A DNA stretch of 64,000 bases from an uncultured Aquimarina sp. GTDB lineage: Bacteria; Bacteroidota; Bacteroidia; Flavobacteriales; Flavobacteriaceae. The translations under genes and the position numbers were made by a program. The stretch lies in assembly GCA_947496555.1 (NCBI GenBank), contig CANMDH010000002.1, forward strand, positions 186,001 through 250,000, read 5' to 3'. The notes beneath the pieces were generated by a model. It worked only from the letters and a program-made list of their open reading frames with translations. It made no database searches and had not been told where the DNA came from. Shown here in pieces: positions 25,982 through 35,564 of the stretch; positions within the stretch are counted from its first letter, which is position 1, and each line of letters starts with the position of its first letter.

Positions 25982-26656
25982 TTATTCTCGACTTAAAATT
26001 TCATCGATCATACCATACTCTAGAGCCTTATCAGCTTTCATCCAATAATCCCTATCACTATCCTCATAGACTTTATCATACGTTTGTCCTGAGTGTTTTG
26101 CAATAATTTTGTACAATTCTTCTTTCAAAATTAAAATCTCCCGAGCTGTAATTTCGATATCACTTGCTTGCCCTTGAGCTCCTCCCAAAGGTTGATGTAT
26201 CATAACGCGACTATGTGGCAAACCAGATCTTTTTCCTTTTTGTCCGGCACATAATAACACTGCACCCATTGAAGCTGCCATACCGGTACATATAGTAGCT
26301 ACATCTGGCTTTATAAATTGCATTGTATCATAAATTCCAAGGCCTGCATACACGCTTCCTCCTGGTGAATTGATATAAATCTGAATATCTTTTGAAGAAT
26401 CGACACTTTCTAGAAATAACAATTGCGCCTGTACAATATTTGCTACCTGATCATTAATACCCGTACCCAAAAATATAATACGATCCATCATTAATCTAGA
26501 AAAAACATCAAAAATTGCAATATTCATTTGACGTTCTTCGATAATATTAGGAGTCATCCCAACAGGATGCATACTGCTTATGATTTGATCATAGTAATTA
26601 CTATTGATACCATGATGTTTTGTAGCATATTTTTCGAATTCTTTACCGTAATCCAT
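25982..26656 (-). CDS. clpP: ATP-dependent Clp protease proteolytic subunit ClpP
   Basis: Serine peptidase of 224 residues that forms the barrel-shaped proteolytic core of ClpXP. The catalytic serine is S129 in GMAASMG, the histidine H154 in [10 protein letters not shown], and the aspartate D203 in DSDRDYWM. The substrate-binding region [16 protein letters not shown] is intact. The N-terminal 30 residues before PNIIEERQ are somewhat longer than in Escherichia coli and may be a propeptide. Flanked by tig (upstream) and clpX (downstream). Confidence 0.96.
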   Translation of the reverse strand: MDYGKEFEKYATKHHGINSNYYDQIISSMHPVGMTPNIIEERQMNIAIFDVFSRLMMDRIIFLGTGINDQVANIVQAQLLFLESVDSSKDIQIYINSPGGSVYAGLGIYDTMQFIKPDVATICTGMAASMGAVLLCAGQKGKRSGLPHSRVMIHQPLGGAQGQASDIEITAREILILKEELYKIIAKHSGQTYDKVYEDSDRDYWMKADKALEYGMIDEILSRE

Positions 26657-26758
26657 ATATTTCTTTCTGAAATTTTTATTTATAAAAAAGGCGTTAAACC
26701 AACCATAGTTTAACGCCCTAAATATAAGTATAAATTCCTTAGTAAATTACAACATTAA

Positions 26759-28081
26759 TTATTTGTAAACTTCTTTTATGAATTCGTCAAAACTAACCTC
26801 TTTTGTTTTCAGTTTAGCGTTCTCTTTATAATAATTTAACAATTTTTGACTCATCAATTGTTCAGAAATTCGTTTTACCTCATCTTGGTTTGAAAGTATT
26901 CTTGCAGCAATATCTTCAAGCTCTTTTTCTTCTGGAGAATTTTGCCCGAACTGTGCCATTTGCCCTTTAATTAAATCCTTTGCAAAGTCTTTAAGCTCTT
27001 CAAAAGTTACCTGAAGGTTATTGTCATTAATTATTTTTCCCTCTATAAGTTGATAACGAAGTCCTTTTTCGCTTTTTTCGTACTCATCTTTTGCTTGATC
27101 TTCAGTCAAAGGTTGTTCACCAGTAGCACGAATCCATTTTTGCAAAAATTCTACTGGTAAATCAAACTGCGTATTCTCTAATACATTTTCAGTAATTGCA
27201 TTTAATAATTGCTGATCAGACTGCTGTACAAATTGGCGCTCAGCGTCTTGCTTGATCTTTTCTTTTAATTCTGTTACCGTCTTTACATTTCCAGGACCGT
27301 ACAATTTATCAAACAATTCCTGATCCAAATCGGCAAGTTCTTGTTTGTTTATTTCAGAAATAGTGAATGTAACTTCAATATTCAAATCATGAGCTTCGTC
27401 ATGACCTATTTTTAACGCACTAATCAAATCATGATCATCACTAAACAACCCTTTGGTTTTTAAAGTAAGAACATCTCCTACTTTGGCTCCGATGAATTTA
27501 TCAAGATTTCTTTTCCCCTTAATTTTCTCAAGAGAGACTGTAGCGGTATTATTAATTTCTTTTTCTTCATTTACAAAAGTCCCTGCAACCAAATCTTCAT
27601 CTTCGACAACATCTTTTGAAATCAACTTACCATATTGTTTCTGAATGGTTTTGATTTGATTATCAACCATCTCATCATTTGCAACAATTGTATAGTGCGT
27701 TATTGCTTTTTTTCCATTAAGTTTTACCTCAAATTTTGGTGCTAAACCAAGTTCAAACTCGAAAGAATAATTATCAGTTTCCCAATCAAAGTTTTCTTTT
27801 TCTTTAGGTAATGGATTCCCTAAAACATCAAGTTTTTCTTCTGTTAGGTACTTGTTTAATGCATCTTGTAATAGTTTATTAACCTCATCTACAAGAACTG
27901 CCTTTCCATATTGCTTTTTTACAAGGCCCATTGGCACATGTCCTTTTCTAAAACCAGGAATATTCGCGTTCTTGCGATAATCTTTAAGGATTTTATCAAC
28001 TTTGTCACTATAATCTTCTTTAGCGATATCTACTGTTACTATAGCATTTAAATCGTCTAATTGCTCTTTTGAAATATTCAT
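26759..28081 (-). CDS. tig: Trigger factor (ribosome-associated chaperone)
   Basis: Protein of 440 residues. The N-terminal ribosome-binding domain carries the signature GFRKGHVPMGLVKKQYG (about 43-59). The middle region (about 150-240) occupies the PPIase position but is diverged, with insertions typical of Bacteroidota members, and may not be an active isomerase. The C-terminal helical arms include LPVEFLQKWI. It folds nascent chains at the ribosome exit. Upstream of clpP and clpX on the same strand, the standard arrangement. Confidence 0.93.
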   Translation of the reverse strand: MNISKEQLDDLNAIVTVDIAKEDYSDKVDKILKDYRKNANIPGFRKGHVPMGLVKKQYGKAVLVDEVNKLLQDALNKYLTEEKLDVLGNPLPKEKENFDWETDNYSFEFELGLAPKFEVKLNGKKAITHYTIVANDEMVDNQIKTIQKQYGKLISKDVVEDEDLVAGTFVNEEKEINNTATVSLEKIKGKRNLDKFIGAKVGDVLTLKTKGLFSDDHDLISALKIGHDEAHDLNIEVTFTISEINKQELADLDQELFDKLYGPGNVKTVTELKEKIKQDAERQFVQQSDQQLLNAITENVLENTQFDLPVEFLQKWIRATGEQPLTEDQAKDEYEKSEKGLRYQLIEGKIINDNNLQVTFEELKDFAKDLIKGQMAQFGQNSPEEKELEDIAARILSNQDEVKRISEQLMSQKLLNYYKENAKLKTKEVSFDEFIKEVYK

Positions 28082-28164
28082 TATCTCTGCGTTTACTACT
28101 GAAAATTGGGATGCAAAAATAACACTTTTTTACATCCCAACAAATTTAACTGGCTGAAAAACAG

Positions 28165-28512
28165 TTAACTTTTATCTTTTAATAAAATAGTATGCAGTAT
28201 TGATTGAAATACAGATAATAAAACGCTAAAAATCAGAGCCCAAATCCATCCTTTTACATTAAAACCATCAATAAAATAGTCTGCCAGTAAAATAATTCCT
28301 GCATTAATTATTAATAAAAATAAGCCCAATGTAATTACCGTAACAGGCAGTGTTAAAACAACCAAAATAGGCTTTACAATAGCATTTAAAATGGCAATCA
28401 CAATAGCCACAATCAACGCGCTAACATAATTTTCTACATAAGCCCCTGGGAGAATTTCTGCCAAGAGAAGCACAGCCAGGGCATTCAGAATTAATTTTAG
28501 AATAAGTTTCAT
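28165..28512 (-). CDS. Phage-holin-like small membrane protein (YvlD type)
   Basis: Protein of 115 residues with four hydrophobic segments and very short loops. The pattern (ALIVAIVIAILNAIVKPIL, LPVTVITLGLFLLIINA, WIWALIFSVLLS) matches the family annotated as phage holin superfamily IV, or YvlD. Despite the name it is a chromosomal housekeeping membrane protein in many bacteria and its role is not known. No phage genes are nearby. Confidence 0.8.
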   Translation of the reverse strand: MKLILKLILNALAVLLLAEILPGAYVENYVSALIVAIVIAILNAIVKPILVVLTLPVTVITLGLFLLIINAGIILLADYFIDGFNVKGWIWALIFSVLLSVFQSILHTILLKDKS

Positions 28513-28543
28513 CTACTAATATTTTTTCATTTACGAATATAAA

Positions 28544-28574
28544 AAAACCTGCTTATCCAAAGATAGCAGGTTTT
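28544..28574 (-). terminator. Intrinsic terminator after the SGNH lipoprotein gene
   Basis: AAAACCTGCTTATC pairs with GATAGCAGGTTTT (one bulge). On the minus strand the stem is followed by a run of seven T. It lies 25 bases after the stop of the SGNH gene and before the holin-like gene. Confidence 0.85.
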
Positions 28575-28599
28575 GAGTATGTTTGAGTATTGTGTTCTC

Positions 28600-30171
28600 T
28601 TAATTCACTTCATTGCTTACGGTAATCGTACCATAATCAGCCGGATTAACTCTTGTTAAGTTACCTCCGTAGGCTGCTTCAATTGCATCCAAAATACCAT
28701 TAGTCACCAACGCATGTGCTCTTGGTGTAGGATGCACCCCATCAAGAGAGAAACCTCCACCAGTAACAAAATCTGAAGAAATTACACCTCCGCTAAACGG
28801 AATACCCCCATTTGCAGCTTGAGCCAAGTCACTAGCAACATCATAAAACGCTAGTCCGTTTTCGGTGGCTAGACCTTCTATTGTTGCATTATAGGCCGTA
28901 CGCGCTGCTTCTACTGAAGCCTGCTCTGCTGGTGTTAATACATATTGATCTTCCAGAGGAAATGTAACACCATTAACCGCAAGTTGACCTGCTTGCTCTG
29001 GAGTTAAACCAAAACCTACTAATTCTGCTATTCTATTTTCATTAAGCTGACCAATAATACTGGAGCTTGTAAGCACCAAAAGATCTTCGGCTGTTGCCTG
29101 TCTAGCCTGACCGTACTGTGCAGCAAAAATAGCTGCTTGTGCTGCACCTAAAGATGGTGTTAAAACAGGAACTAACTGGGCAGATATATCTGTTAATGAT
29201 TCGTCTTTAATAACCACGGGGCTAGCTCCTGTAGTTGAAAATTGAATTGACCTTTCAGGAACTCCTAAAAATGCAAATGCGCCATTTAAACCTGCATAAG
29301 TAGCATTCAAAGTCGGAATCTGAGGACCAAAACTAGGATCCAAAGGGCTTAATGGAGCAAATGGTACTGTAGTAAAAAATGGCAATGAAGATACATCAGG
29401 AAGGTTTAACAAAACACCTTCTGTATTGTTTGCAGCAAGCTTCGCAACAAGTCCGCTATAAGCGCCTGCAAAAACATTATTATTTGTAATATCATACCCT
29501 TCTACCGAGTACGTACTTGGATCTAGATTCTCGGTTTCATTATGATCTTCTCCGATTCCTCCAGAGGTGGCATATCCAAGGATATCGTTATTACCAATCC
29601 ATAAGCTAAAAAATGTTGGGTTTTGCGCAACTGCCTCATCAACTACTGTAGCAGTTGGACTTTGCGCAAAACGGCCGTAATATGGATTAAGAGTAGCATA
29701 TCCTGCAAAATCTAAATGATATACTCTAGCTCCAGGAATACCCATGTTATTAAAGGACGCACCCAAATTTGCCGAAATACTAGTTGAAGGTGACGCTCCT
29801 GTAAATCTTTCTGGCCCAGGATTTCCCTCGGCATCAAAAGCAAGTACCAATCTGGGAGGAAAAGTATTGGTGTCCTCTGCAAATCCTCCTACATTATCTG
29901 ACATTAAAGGTTGGGTAAAATCACCACCCCCAGCTTTTGAGAATTGCTGAGACAATATATTTGGAAATGAATTTTCTTGACCTGTAATGTACAAAGCTCC
30001 ATCTGCAAATCCTGCAGTAAGCGAATTTCCAAGGGCCACATAATTACTAAAATCTGCTTCACCACTACTATATGTTCCTGCATCTTCAATTGGATTGTCA
30101 AATTCTGGTTCACAAGCTACTAATCCTAAAGCCAGAACTGCTAAATATTTTATATTATTATTTATCATCAC
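28600..30171 (-). CDS. SGNH/GDSL-type hydrolase lipoprotein
   Basis: Protein of 523 residues with a lipoprotein signal (LGLVAC, lipidated C20). SGNH hydrolase blocks: the nucleophile S50 in YVALGNSLTAGF, the oxyanion-type SLWIGNNDIL, and the DxxH pair D477/H480 in LDGVHPTPRAH. This is a large member; a long insertion between blocks (about 230-440) is typical of Bacteroidota proteins of this kind. It probably acts as a lipase or esterase on the periplasmic face of the outer membrane or on the cell surface. It follows the FadL-type porin gene by only 3 bases, so the two form an operon: uptake of hydrophobic compounds coupled to their hydrolysis is a reasonable inference. Confidence 0.85.
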   Translation of the reverse strand: MMINNNIKYLAVLALGLVACEPEFDNPIEDAGTYSSGEADFSNYVALGNSLTAGFADGALYITGQENSFPNILSQQFSKAGGGDFTQPLMSDNVGGFAEDTNTFPPRLVLAFDAEGNPGPERFTGASPSTSISANLGASFNNMGIPGARVYHLDFAGYATLNPYYGRFAQSPTATVVDEAVAQNPTFFSLWIGNNDILGYATSGGIGEDHNETENLDPSTYSVEGYDITNNNVFAGAYSGLVAKLAANNTEGVLLNLPDVSSLPFFTTVPFAPLSPLDPSFGPQIPTLNATYAGLNGAFAFLGVPERSIQFSTTGASPVVIKDESLTDISAQLVPVLTPSLGAAQAAIFAAQYGQARQATAEDLLVLTSSSIIGQLNENRIAELVGFGLTPEQAGQLAVNGVTFPLEDQYVLTPAEQASVEAARTAYNATIEGLATENGLAFYDVASDLAQAANGGIPFSGGVISSDFVTGGGFSLDGVHPTPRAHALVTNGILDAIEAAYGGNLTRVNPADYGTITVSNEVN

Positions 30172-30174
30172 TAA

Positions 30175-31407
30175 TTACATTTTATAAGTTAAACCAAGTC
30201 CTGGCGCAAATGCGCTTGATTTATAAGTTCCTCCAAAAGGTCCTCCATCGCCAAAGTCATATGACTCATCTACTTCTTCAAATCTCAAATAGAAAAAAGA
30301 AGCATCAATTGCCAGCTTCGATGTTACTGCAAAGCTTAAACCACCAGAGAATCCATCAGAGTCATTACGCGGTGTTTCTGGTGCAAAAAATCCAGGTTGT
30401 ACCGGAGTTTCATCCCGATAATAGCCTGCTCTAAGTGCAATTTTTTCTGTAGCCTGATATTGCAATCCGAAACGATACACAGAAGAATTTTTGTAATTAC
30501 GTGGATTTATAGAAGTCTGACCGTTTCCAAAAGTAAGATCTAAAGACTCGTACACATCCCAGAATTGTCTGTTATAATCAAATGCAAATAACCATTTCTC
30601 ATGTTCATAAGAAAGTCCCACCGTTAACTCTGCCGGCAAAGGTAATTCTGCATTAAATGAGGTATCTCCATTTGGCGGTGCAGCTGGAGAATTTGGAAAA
30701 TTGGCAAACGTGGCTACACCATCCTCAGATTCAATAATAATCTCACTTCGATAATTAAAACCTATATGAAAATCTTCGGTAAGATTTACCATGGCTCCAA
30801 CGCTCCAACCCCAATTACTAACACCAGAATCATCTATAGTAATATTAGATCGATTTCCATCAATATCTGTTGTTGTTCTACTGGCATTTCTATTAAAGTT
30901 TACAGAACCTGTAACATAGATTGGTCCACCACCAATACTGAAGTGATCTGAAAGTTTGAAAGAAACTACTGGCTGCACATAAATTGCTGCCAGGTCAATA
31001 TTGTTTACCAAATGAGATCCTGTCCAATCGGTTGGCCAAGTCACTTCACTACCATAAGGGGTATATACTCCAAGACCAACAGACATCCAATCGTTTATGC
31101 GATATGAAGCATATAAATTAAGCGGTGTTCCTACAGAGCTATCTGTTTCAGAAGAAGTTCCTAGTCCTTCGTTTTGAAAAACAACATCAGTAAAAATACC
31201 ACTAACACCAGCACTTACATTTAGTTTGTTTTCTAGGTATACAAGTCCCGCAGGATTGAAGAAGACAAGCTCAGCACTATTTATAACGGCCACCCCAGTG
31301 TGCCCCATGGCAATCGCCCTCTGTCCTTGCACACTTACTCTGTATCCACCTGCATATGTAACCATGGTCACCGAGACAAATAGAACTAACAATAAAAGTT
31401 TTCTCAT
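30175..31407 (-). CDS. OmpP1/FadL-family outer membrane transporter
   Basis: Beta-barrel protein of 410 residues with a signal peptide (cleavage near VTYAG). The N-terminal YRVSVQGQRAIAMGHTGVAV and AELVFFNPAGLVYL match the hatch region of FadL/TodX proteins, with the NPAG motif. Alternating strands run to the C-terminus (FAPGLGLTYKM), ending in a hydrophobic residue as in barrel proteins. The family imports long-chain fatty acids and other hydrophobic molecules. It is the first gene of a two-gene operon with the SGNH lipoprotein, with a promoter-like element at 31458-31487. Confidence 0.87.
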   Translation of the reverse strand: MRKLLLLVLFVSVTMVTYAGGYRVSVQGQRAIAMGHTGVAVINSAELVFFNPAGLVYLENKLNVSAGVSGIFTDVVFQNEGLGTSSETDSSVGTPLNLYASYRINDWMSVGLGVYTPYGSEVTWPTDWTGSHLVNNIDLAAIYVQPVVSFKLSDHFSIGGGPIYVTGSVNFNRNASRTTTDIDGNRSNITIDDSGVSNWGWSVGAMVNLTEDFHIGFNYRSEIIIESEDGVATFANFPNSPAAPPNGDTSFNAELPLPAELTVGLSYEHEKWLFAFDYNRQFWDVYESLDLTFGNGQTSINPRNYKNSSVYRFGLQYQATEKIALRAGYYRDETPVQPGFFAPETPRNDSDGFSGGLSFAVTSKLAIDASFFYLRFEEVDESYDFGDGGPFGGTYKSSAFAPGLGLTYKM

Positions 31408-31457
31408 AATTAATTAGAATTGTTTTTGTTTTTTAGGATTTTCAAAAATTGAAGTCC

Positions 31458-31487
31458 CAAATTTAAAAGAAAATACCAATTATACAA
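31458..31487 (-). promoter_or_regulatory. Bacteroidota-type promoter before the FadL-like gene
   Basis: Read on the minus strand, TTG (31487-31485) and TAAATTTG (31465-31458) are 19 bases apart, matching the TTG / TAnnTTTG consensus. The start codon is 50 bases downstream. Confidence 0.55.
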
Positions 31488-31527
31488 CGAATTGTCCAAA
31501 ATATTATGCATACATAGTATTTTTAAT

Positions 31528-32295
31528 TTATTTTTTAACAAATTCTAATACATTAGTCAAAAAATCAACTGGATTTTCGGCATGTAACCAGTGACCTGCT
31601 CTGGGAATTTCTTTAATTGATGAATTTGGAAATTGGTTTTTAATCCTAACTTCATCACCCTGAATTATATAATTGGACTTAGCCCCTTTTAGAAAAAGTG
31701 AACTGCCAAGAAAAGTCTTTTCTTGTGATAATTCTACTCCTATTTCGGAGGCATTTTTTATCAACACATCCAAATGTAATCGTAATCCCAAAACTCCTTT
31801 CTCTTTCCAATAAAGATTCTTCAAAAGAAACATTCTTACTCCCATATCCGGAACATATTTACTTAATTCTTGATCAACCTCTCCTCTGGATCTCAGAACA
31901 TCAAAATTTAAAGAGTTAAGTCCATCTAAAATATCTTGATGATGTAATGGATAATATTTTGGGCCTATATCGGCAACGATCAATTCATTGATCATTTCTG
32001 AATAATTAACAGCAAAAAGCATGGCAGTTTTTCCTCCCATCGAATGCCCGAGAAGATTTATGTTTTCTAGGTTATTGGCATCACAATATATCTTTAAGTC
32101 CTGAGACATAACTTCATAACTAAAATTATCGTTATGCGGACTTCTTCCATGATTACGCTGGTCTAATAAATGCACCTGAAAACCTTGTTCTGCAATCTTT
32201 TTTCCCAAAGTTTTCCAGTTATCACCCATTCCTAAAAACCCATGAAGAATTACAAAAGGCGCTCCTTCACCAAAAACATTTGAATATAATTTCAT
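31528..32295 (-). CDS. Alpha/beta hydrolase (YbfF-like esterase)
   Basis: Cytoplasmic protein of 255 residues. The alpha/beta-hydrolase marks are the oxyanion region ILHGFLGMGDNW, the DQRNHGRSPH turn typical of YbfF-like esterases, the nucleophile elbow GHSMGG with S85, and the catalytic histidine H235 in AGHWLHAENP. No signal peptide. Probably an acyl-ester or acyl-CoA hydrolase; the substrate is unknown. It lies 94 bases after pdxJ on the same strand, and may be co-transcribed with it. Confidence 0.87.
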   Translation of the reverse strand: MKLYSNVFGEGAPFVILHGFLGMGDNWKTLGKKIAEQGFQVHLLDQRNHGRSPHNDNFSYEVMSQDLKIYCDANNLENINLLGHSMGGKTAMLFAVNYSEMINELIVADIGPKYYPLHHQDILDGLNSLNFDVLRSRGEVDQELSKYVPDMGVRMFLLKNLYWKEKGVLGLRLHLDVLIKNASEIGVELSQEKTFLGSSLFLKGAKSNYIIQGDEVRIKNQFPNSSIKEIPRAGHWLHAENPVDFLTNVLEFVKK

Positions 32296-32389
32296 TTATT
32301 AAATTTATAATTTATAACCTGTCAAAAAAAGAAATACCATGATCATATCAGTAGTCATTAACCAAATACTATGGCTCATTTCATAGAAA

Positions 32390-33106
32390 TTATTCTTTAA
32401 GACGATGTAGATACATGTTTACGACATTTTCTAATCCCATATATATGGATTCACTTATCAGAGCATGACCAATCGAAACCTCTAATAATCCCGGAATATT
32501 CTCTTTAAAGAATTTAATGTTATCTAACGAAAGATCATGCCCGGCATTAACACCAAGTTCCAGATCAATTGCTAATTGCGCACATTTAGTGTAAGGGTTT
32601 ATAGCATCTTTATTTCCCTTTGTATATTCTGAAGCAAATTCTTCTGTATACAACTCTATTCTATCGGTACCTGCTTCTGCAGCACCTTCAATCATATTTT
32701 CAGCAGGATCAACGAATATCGAAGTTCTAATATTATTTCGCTTAAATTCGGATATCACTTCAATCAAGAAATCTTTATGCTTTTTTGTATCCCATCCGGC
32801 ATTGCTGGTTATGGCATCCACAGCATCCGGAACAAGGGTTACTTGGGTTGGTTTTACCGACAAAACTAAGTCAACAAATTTAGGTATCGGATTTCCTTCA
32901 ATATTATATTCAGTATGCACAATCGGTTTCAGATCATAGGCATCCTGATACCTAATATGTCTTTCGTCGGGTCTTGGGTGTATGGTAATTCCTTCACCCC
33001 CAAAGTCCTGGATATCTTGGGCTACTTTAAGCAAATTTGGAACATTTCCCCCTCTAGAATTTCGTAAAGTTGCAATTTTATTTATGTTAACACTTAATTT
33101 TGTCAT
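32390..33106 (-). CDS. pdxJ: Pyridoxine 5'-phosphate synthase PdxJ
   Basis: Enzyme of 238 residues that condenses 3-amino-2-oxopropyl phosphate with 1-deoxyxylulose 5-phosphate in vitamin B6 synthesis. A TIM-barrel protein with the N-terminal LSVNINKIATLRNSRGG, the active-site segment GITIHPRPDERHIR (H43, R45, H50), the conserved TQVTLVPD, a central glutamate in GTDRIELYTEEFA, and GVNAGHDLSLDN followed by EVSIGHALI, the phosphate-binding end. Length is normal. It is divergent from the CBS-protein gene, sharing a 101-base intergenic region. Confidence 0.95.
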   Translation of the reverse strand: MTKLSVNINKIATLRNSRGGNVPNLLKVAQDIQDFGGEGITIHPRPDERHIRYQDAYDLKPIVHTEYNIEGNPIPKFVDLVLSVKPTQVTLVPDAVDAITSNAGWDTKKHKDFLIEVISEFKRNNIRTSIFVDPAENMIEGAAEAGTDRIELYTEEFASEYTKGNKDAINPYTKCAQLAIDLELGVNAGHDLSLDNIKFFKENIPGLLEVSIGHALISESIYMGLENVVNMYLHRLKE

Positions 33107-33207
33107 GGTTTTTGATGTCTTTATCTAAAAAAGCAAAAATACAAACTTGATAACGCCTTGGTTGTATAATTTTTGATTATTTTGCATAATATAGCTTCAG
33201 ATAAATT

Positions 33208-33864
33208 ATGAAAACAAATTTGTACATAGTTAATGAAATTGCACCTTTAGACATAAACCTAAAGGTTACAGATGCGCAATTACACTTTAACGAACTTACA
33301 TATACTCATTATCCGGTTACTAAAGAAAAAACGTATATGGGATGTATATCTGAAGCGGATATAAGATGTTTTGAAACCGACAAGACTTTGGAGGCATATC
33401 AATATGCTTTAGAAGGCTTTTTTGTGAGAAAGGAAAATAACTGGCTGGATATTTTAGAAGCTTTTGCTCAAAATAATTCTAATATCATGCCGGTTCTAGA
33501 CGATAATAATAAGTATTTAGGTTTTTTTGAGCTTGGCGAAATCATGAACCTATTTAACGAAACACCGTTTCTAAGTGAACCGGGAAACATACTTATTGTA
33601 GAAAAAGGTGTTTTGGACTATTCATTTAGTGAAATTGCACAAATTATAGAATCTAATAATGCAAAAGTTCTAGGATTATTTATTTCTAATATGGAAAATG
33701 ATGTCGTTCAAATTACCGTAAAAATCAATGATAGCGATATCAACAATATTGTTCAGACATTTAGAAGATATAGCTACAATATAGTTTCTAAGCACCAGGA
33801 GGATACATTTTTAACCAACCTTAAAGAAAGGTCAGAATATCTTGAAAAATACCTGAACATTTAG
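33208..33864 (+). CDS. CBS-domain protein
   Basis: Protein of 218 residues. Two CBS motifs in the first 125 residues (LNEIAPLD-type start with HYPVTKEKTYMGCISEADI; then IMPVLDDNNKYLGFFELGEIM) form a Bateman module that usually senses adenosine nucleotides. The C-terminal 80 residues (VLGLFISNMENDVVQITVKI) resemble an ACT-like regulatory fold. There is no enzymatic or channel domain, so it is a stand-alone sensor. It begins the envelope gene block and is 35 bases before the NAD kinase gene, an arrangement I believe is conserved in flavobacteria. Confidence 0.85.
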   Translation: MKTNLYIVNEIAPLDINLKVTDAQLHFNELTYTHYPVTKEKTYMGCISEADIRCFETDKTLEAYQYALEGFFVRKENNWLDILEAFAQNNSNIMPVLDDNNKYLGFFELGEIMNLFNETPFLSEPGNILIVEKGVLDYSFSEIAQIIESNNAKVLGLFISNMENDVVQITVKINDSDINNIVQTFRRYSYNIVSKHQEDTFLTNLKERSEYLEKYLNI

Positions 33865-33899
33865 GATTTTATCTAATCAACTAACATAAACAAGCTATT

Positions 33900-34784
33900 A
33901 TGAAGATCGGTATATACGGTCAGTTCTATCATAAAAACTCTGGAATATACATTCAGCAATTACTGGAGACACTTGACAAAAATGACATAGAAGTAGTAAT
34001 AGAAAAGAATTTTTTGGAACTTATAAATCTTCATGATGAAATTGATAAAAGTTACTCTCATTTCAGCACTTTTGAAGAATTAGATACTTCTTACGATTTG
34101 TTTTTCAGTATTGGCGGCGATGGTACCATTCTAAAAACAATCACCTATGTTAGAGATTTAGGAATTCCGATAGCAGGAATTAACACCGGCAGACTTGGTT
34201 TTCTGGCAACTATTCAGAAAGAAGAAATAAAAGACAGCATCGATTTAATTCTAAATAAGAAATTTCACATTTCACCTAGAAGTCTTGTAACCGTTGATAC
34301 ACTTCCTCCAACAGAAGAATTTGGGGTACTCAACTTTGCAATGAATGAAATTGCAGTAAGTAGAAGAAATACTACTTCTATGATTACCGTAAATACTAGT
34401 CTTAATGATGAGTTTCTTACTTCCTACTGGGCAGATGGATTAATTGTCGCAACGCCTACCGGTTCTACTGGTTATTCTCTAAGTTGCGGAGGGCCAGTAA
34501 TGATGCCCGAAGCAGAAAGCATGGTCCTTACACCAATTGCCCCCCATAATCTGAATGCAAGACCATTGGTTATTCCCGAAAATCAAGAAATAAAATTACA
34601 GATTTCTAGTAGAGAAGATACCTATTTGGTTTCTTTGGATTCAAGAATTCACACCCTACCCAACGAAACAACGGTAATTATAAAAAAAGCCCCGTTTAAG
34701 ATCAATATGGTTGTTTTACAGAATGATAGTTTCTTAAAAACTTTACGTAAAAAAATGCTATGGGGAGAAGATAAACGTAATTAA
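33900..34784 (+). CDS. nadK: NAD kinase
   Basis: Cytoplasmic enzyme of 294 residues that makes NADP from NAD and ATP. The key motif GGDG is at 72-75 (FFSIGGDGTILKTI), followed by PIAGINTGRLGFLA and the NAD-binding NEIAVSRR. Near the end are TPTGSTGYSLSCGGPV and APHNLNARPLVIP. All family blocks are present and the length is normal. It lies 35 bases after the CBS gene, probably in the same unit. Confidence 0.95.
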   Translation: MKIGIYGQFYHKNSGIYIQQLLETLDKNDIEVVIEKNFLELINLHDEIDKSYSHFSTFEELDTSYDLFFSIGGDGTILKTITYVRDLGIPIAGINTGRLGFLATIQKEEIKDSIDLILNKKFHISPRSLVTVDTLPPTEEFGVLNFAMNEIAVSRRNTTSMITVNTSLNDEFLTSYWADGLIVATPTGSTGYSLSCGGPVMMPEAESMVLTPIAPHNLNARPLVIPENQEIKLQISSREDTYLVSLDSRIHTLPNETTVIIKKAPFKINMVVLQNDSFLKTLRKKMLWGEDKRN

Positions 34785-34838
34785 ACAATAAAATCTATTA
34801 AAAAGTGTTTTTTATTTCAGACTATTTTACTCAAATTC

Positions 34839-34867
34839 TTGTGTACTAAAGTTAATTGTTATATTTG
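34839..34867 (+). promoter_or_regulatory. Bacteroidota-type promoter before the DUF6089-uppS-bamA operon
   Basis: TTG (34839-34841) and TATATTTG (34860-34867) are 18 bases apart, a good match to the TTG / TAnnTTTG consensus. It is 17 bases from the start codon of the DUF6089 gene and would drive the whole block up to the ompH genes. Confidence 0.7.
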
Positions 34868-34884
34868 CAAACTTTTGAAAATCT

Positions 34885-35562
34885 ATGAGATACTTAACAT
34901 CATTTATAATTGTACTGTTTTTTATACAATCTATAACCTCTCAAACATACGAAGTAGGTTTGATAGCAGGAGGAGCTAATTATATAGGTGACGTAGGATC
35001 TACATACTATATTGCACCCAATGATATTGCTTTTGGAGCCATTGGAAAATGGAACAGAAGCAAGCGACATGCTTTTAGAGCATCTTTTATGTATGCTGAA
35101 ATCAATGCAGATGACAGCAAGGGTGATGATAGAAGAAAACAAAGAGGATTAAGCTTTGACAATTCTATAAAGGAACTATCTATAGGTATGGAGTATAATT
35201 TTTGGGATTGGTTTCTATACGATGACGTACCACAATTTACTCCTTATATATATACGGGCATTACAACATTTAATTATGGTGCTCAGGCTATCGACTCTAA
35301 TGATCAAATAGATTCCTATGGGGATAAATGGAGTTTTGCAATACCTATGGTCCTGGGAATTAAAAAAACGTTGGGTAGAGATTTTGTAATTGGAGCAGAA
35401 ATTGGAGCCAGATATACGTTTACAGATAATCTTGACGGTAGTGATCCAGATAGTAGATTTGGTGAAGGATTTGGTAATTTAAATAACAATGACTGGTATA
35501 TGTTTACGGGCATAACAATATCCTACACTTGGGGTAGGATACCGTGTTATTGTGCTTTCTAA
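34885..35562 (+). CDS. DUF6089-type outer membrane beta-barrel protein
   Basis: Protein of 225 residues with a signal peptide (cleavage near SITSQ). The mature part begins YEVGLIAGGANYIGDVGS and has alternating beta strands (AFRASFMYAEI, SIGMEYNFWDW, YIYTGITTFNYG, MFTGITISYTWGRI). This is the pattern of the small barrel protein placed before uppS and bamA in many Bacteroidota genomes. Function is unknown; its genomic link points to outer-membrane assembly. The next gene starts 2 bases after its stop. Confidence 0.82.
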   Translation: MRYLTSFIIVLFFIQSITSQTYEVGLIAGGANYIGDVGSTYYIAPNDIAFGAIGKWNRSKRHAFRASFMYAEINADDSKGDDRRKQRGLSFDNSIKELSIGMEYNFWDWFLYDDVPQFTPYIYTGITTFNYGAQAIDSNDQIDSYGDKWSFAIPMVLGIKKTLGRDFVIGAEIGARYTFTDNLDGSDPDSRFGEGFGNLNNNDWYMFTGITISYTWGRIPCYCAF

Positions 35563-35564
35563 AA

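Noticed and set aside
28165-28512. Phage holin implying a prophage
   Set aside because: The family name is misleading: this type is a chromosomal four-helix membrane protein, and no phage structural, integrase or lysis gene is nearby.
30072-30434. Plus-strand open frame of 120 codons across the SGNH and FadL genes
   Set aside because: It is antisense to two well-supported genes, and its product is low in complexity with no recognisable motif.
33134-33141. TATTTTTG on the minus strand as a pdxJ promoter
   Set aside because: It fits the -7 box, but no TTG lies at the right distance upstream, so I did not list it.
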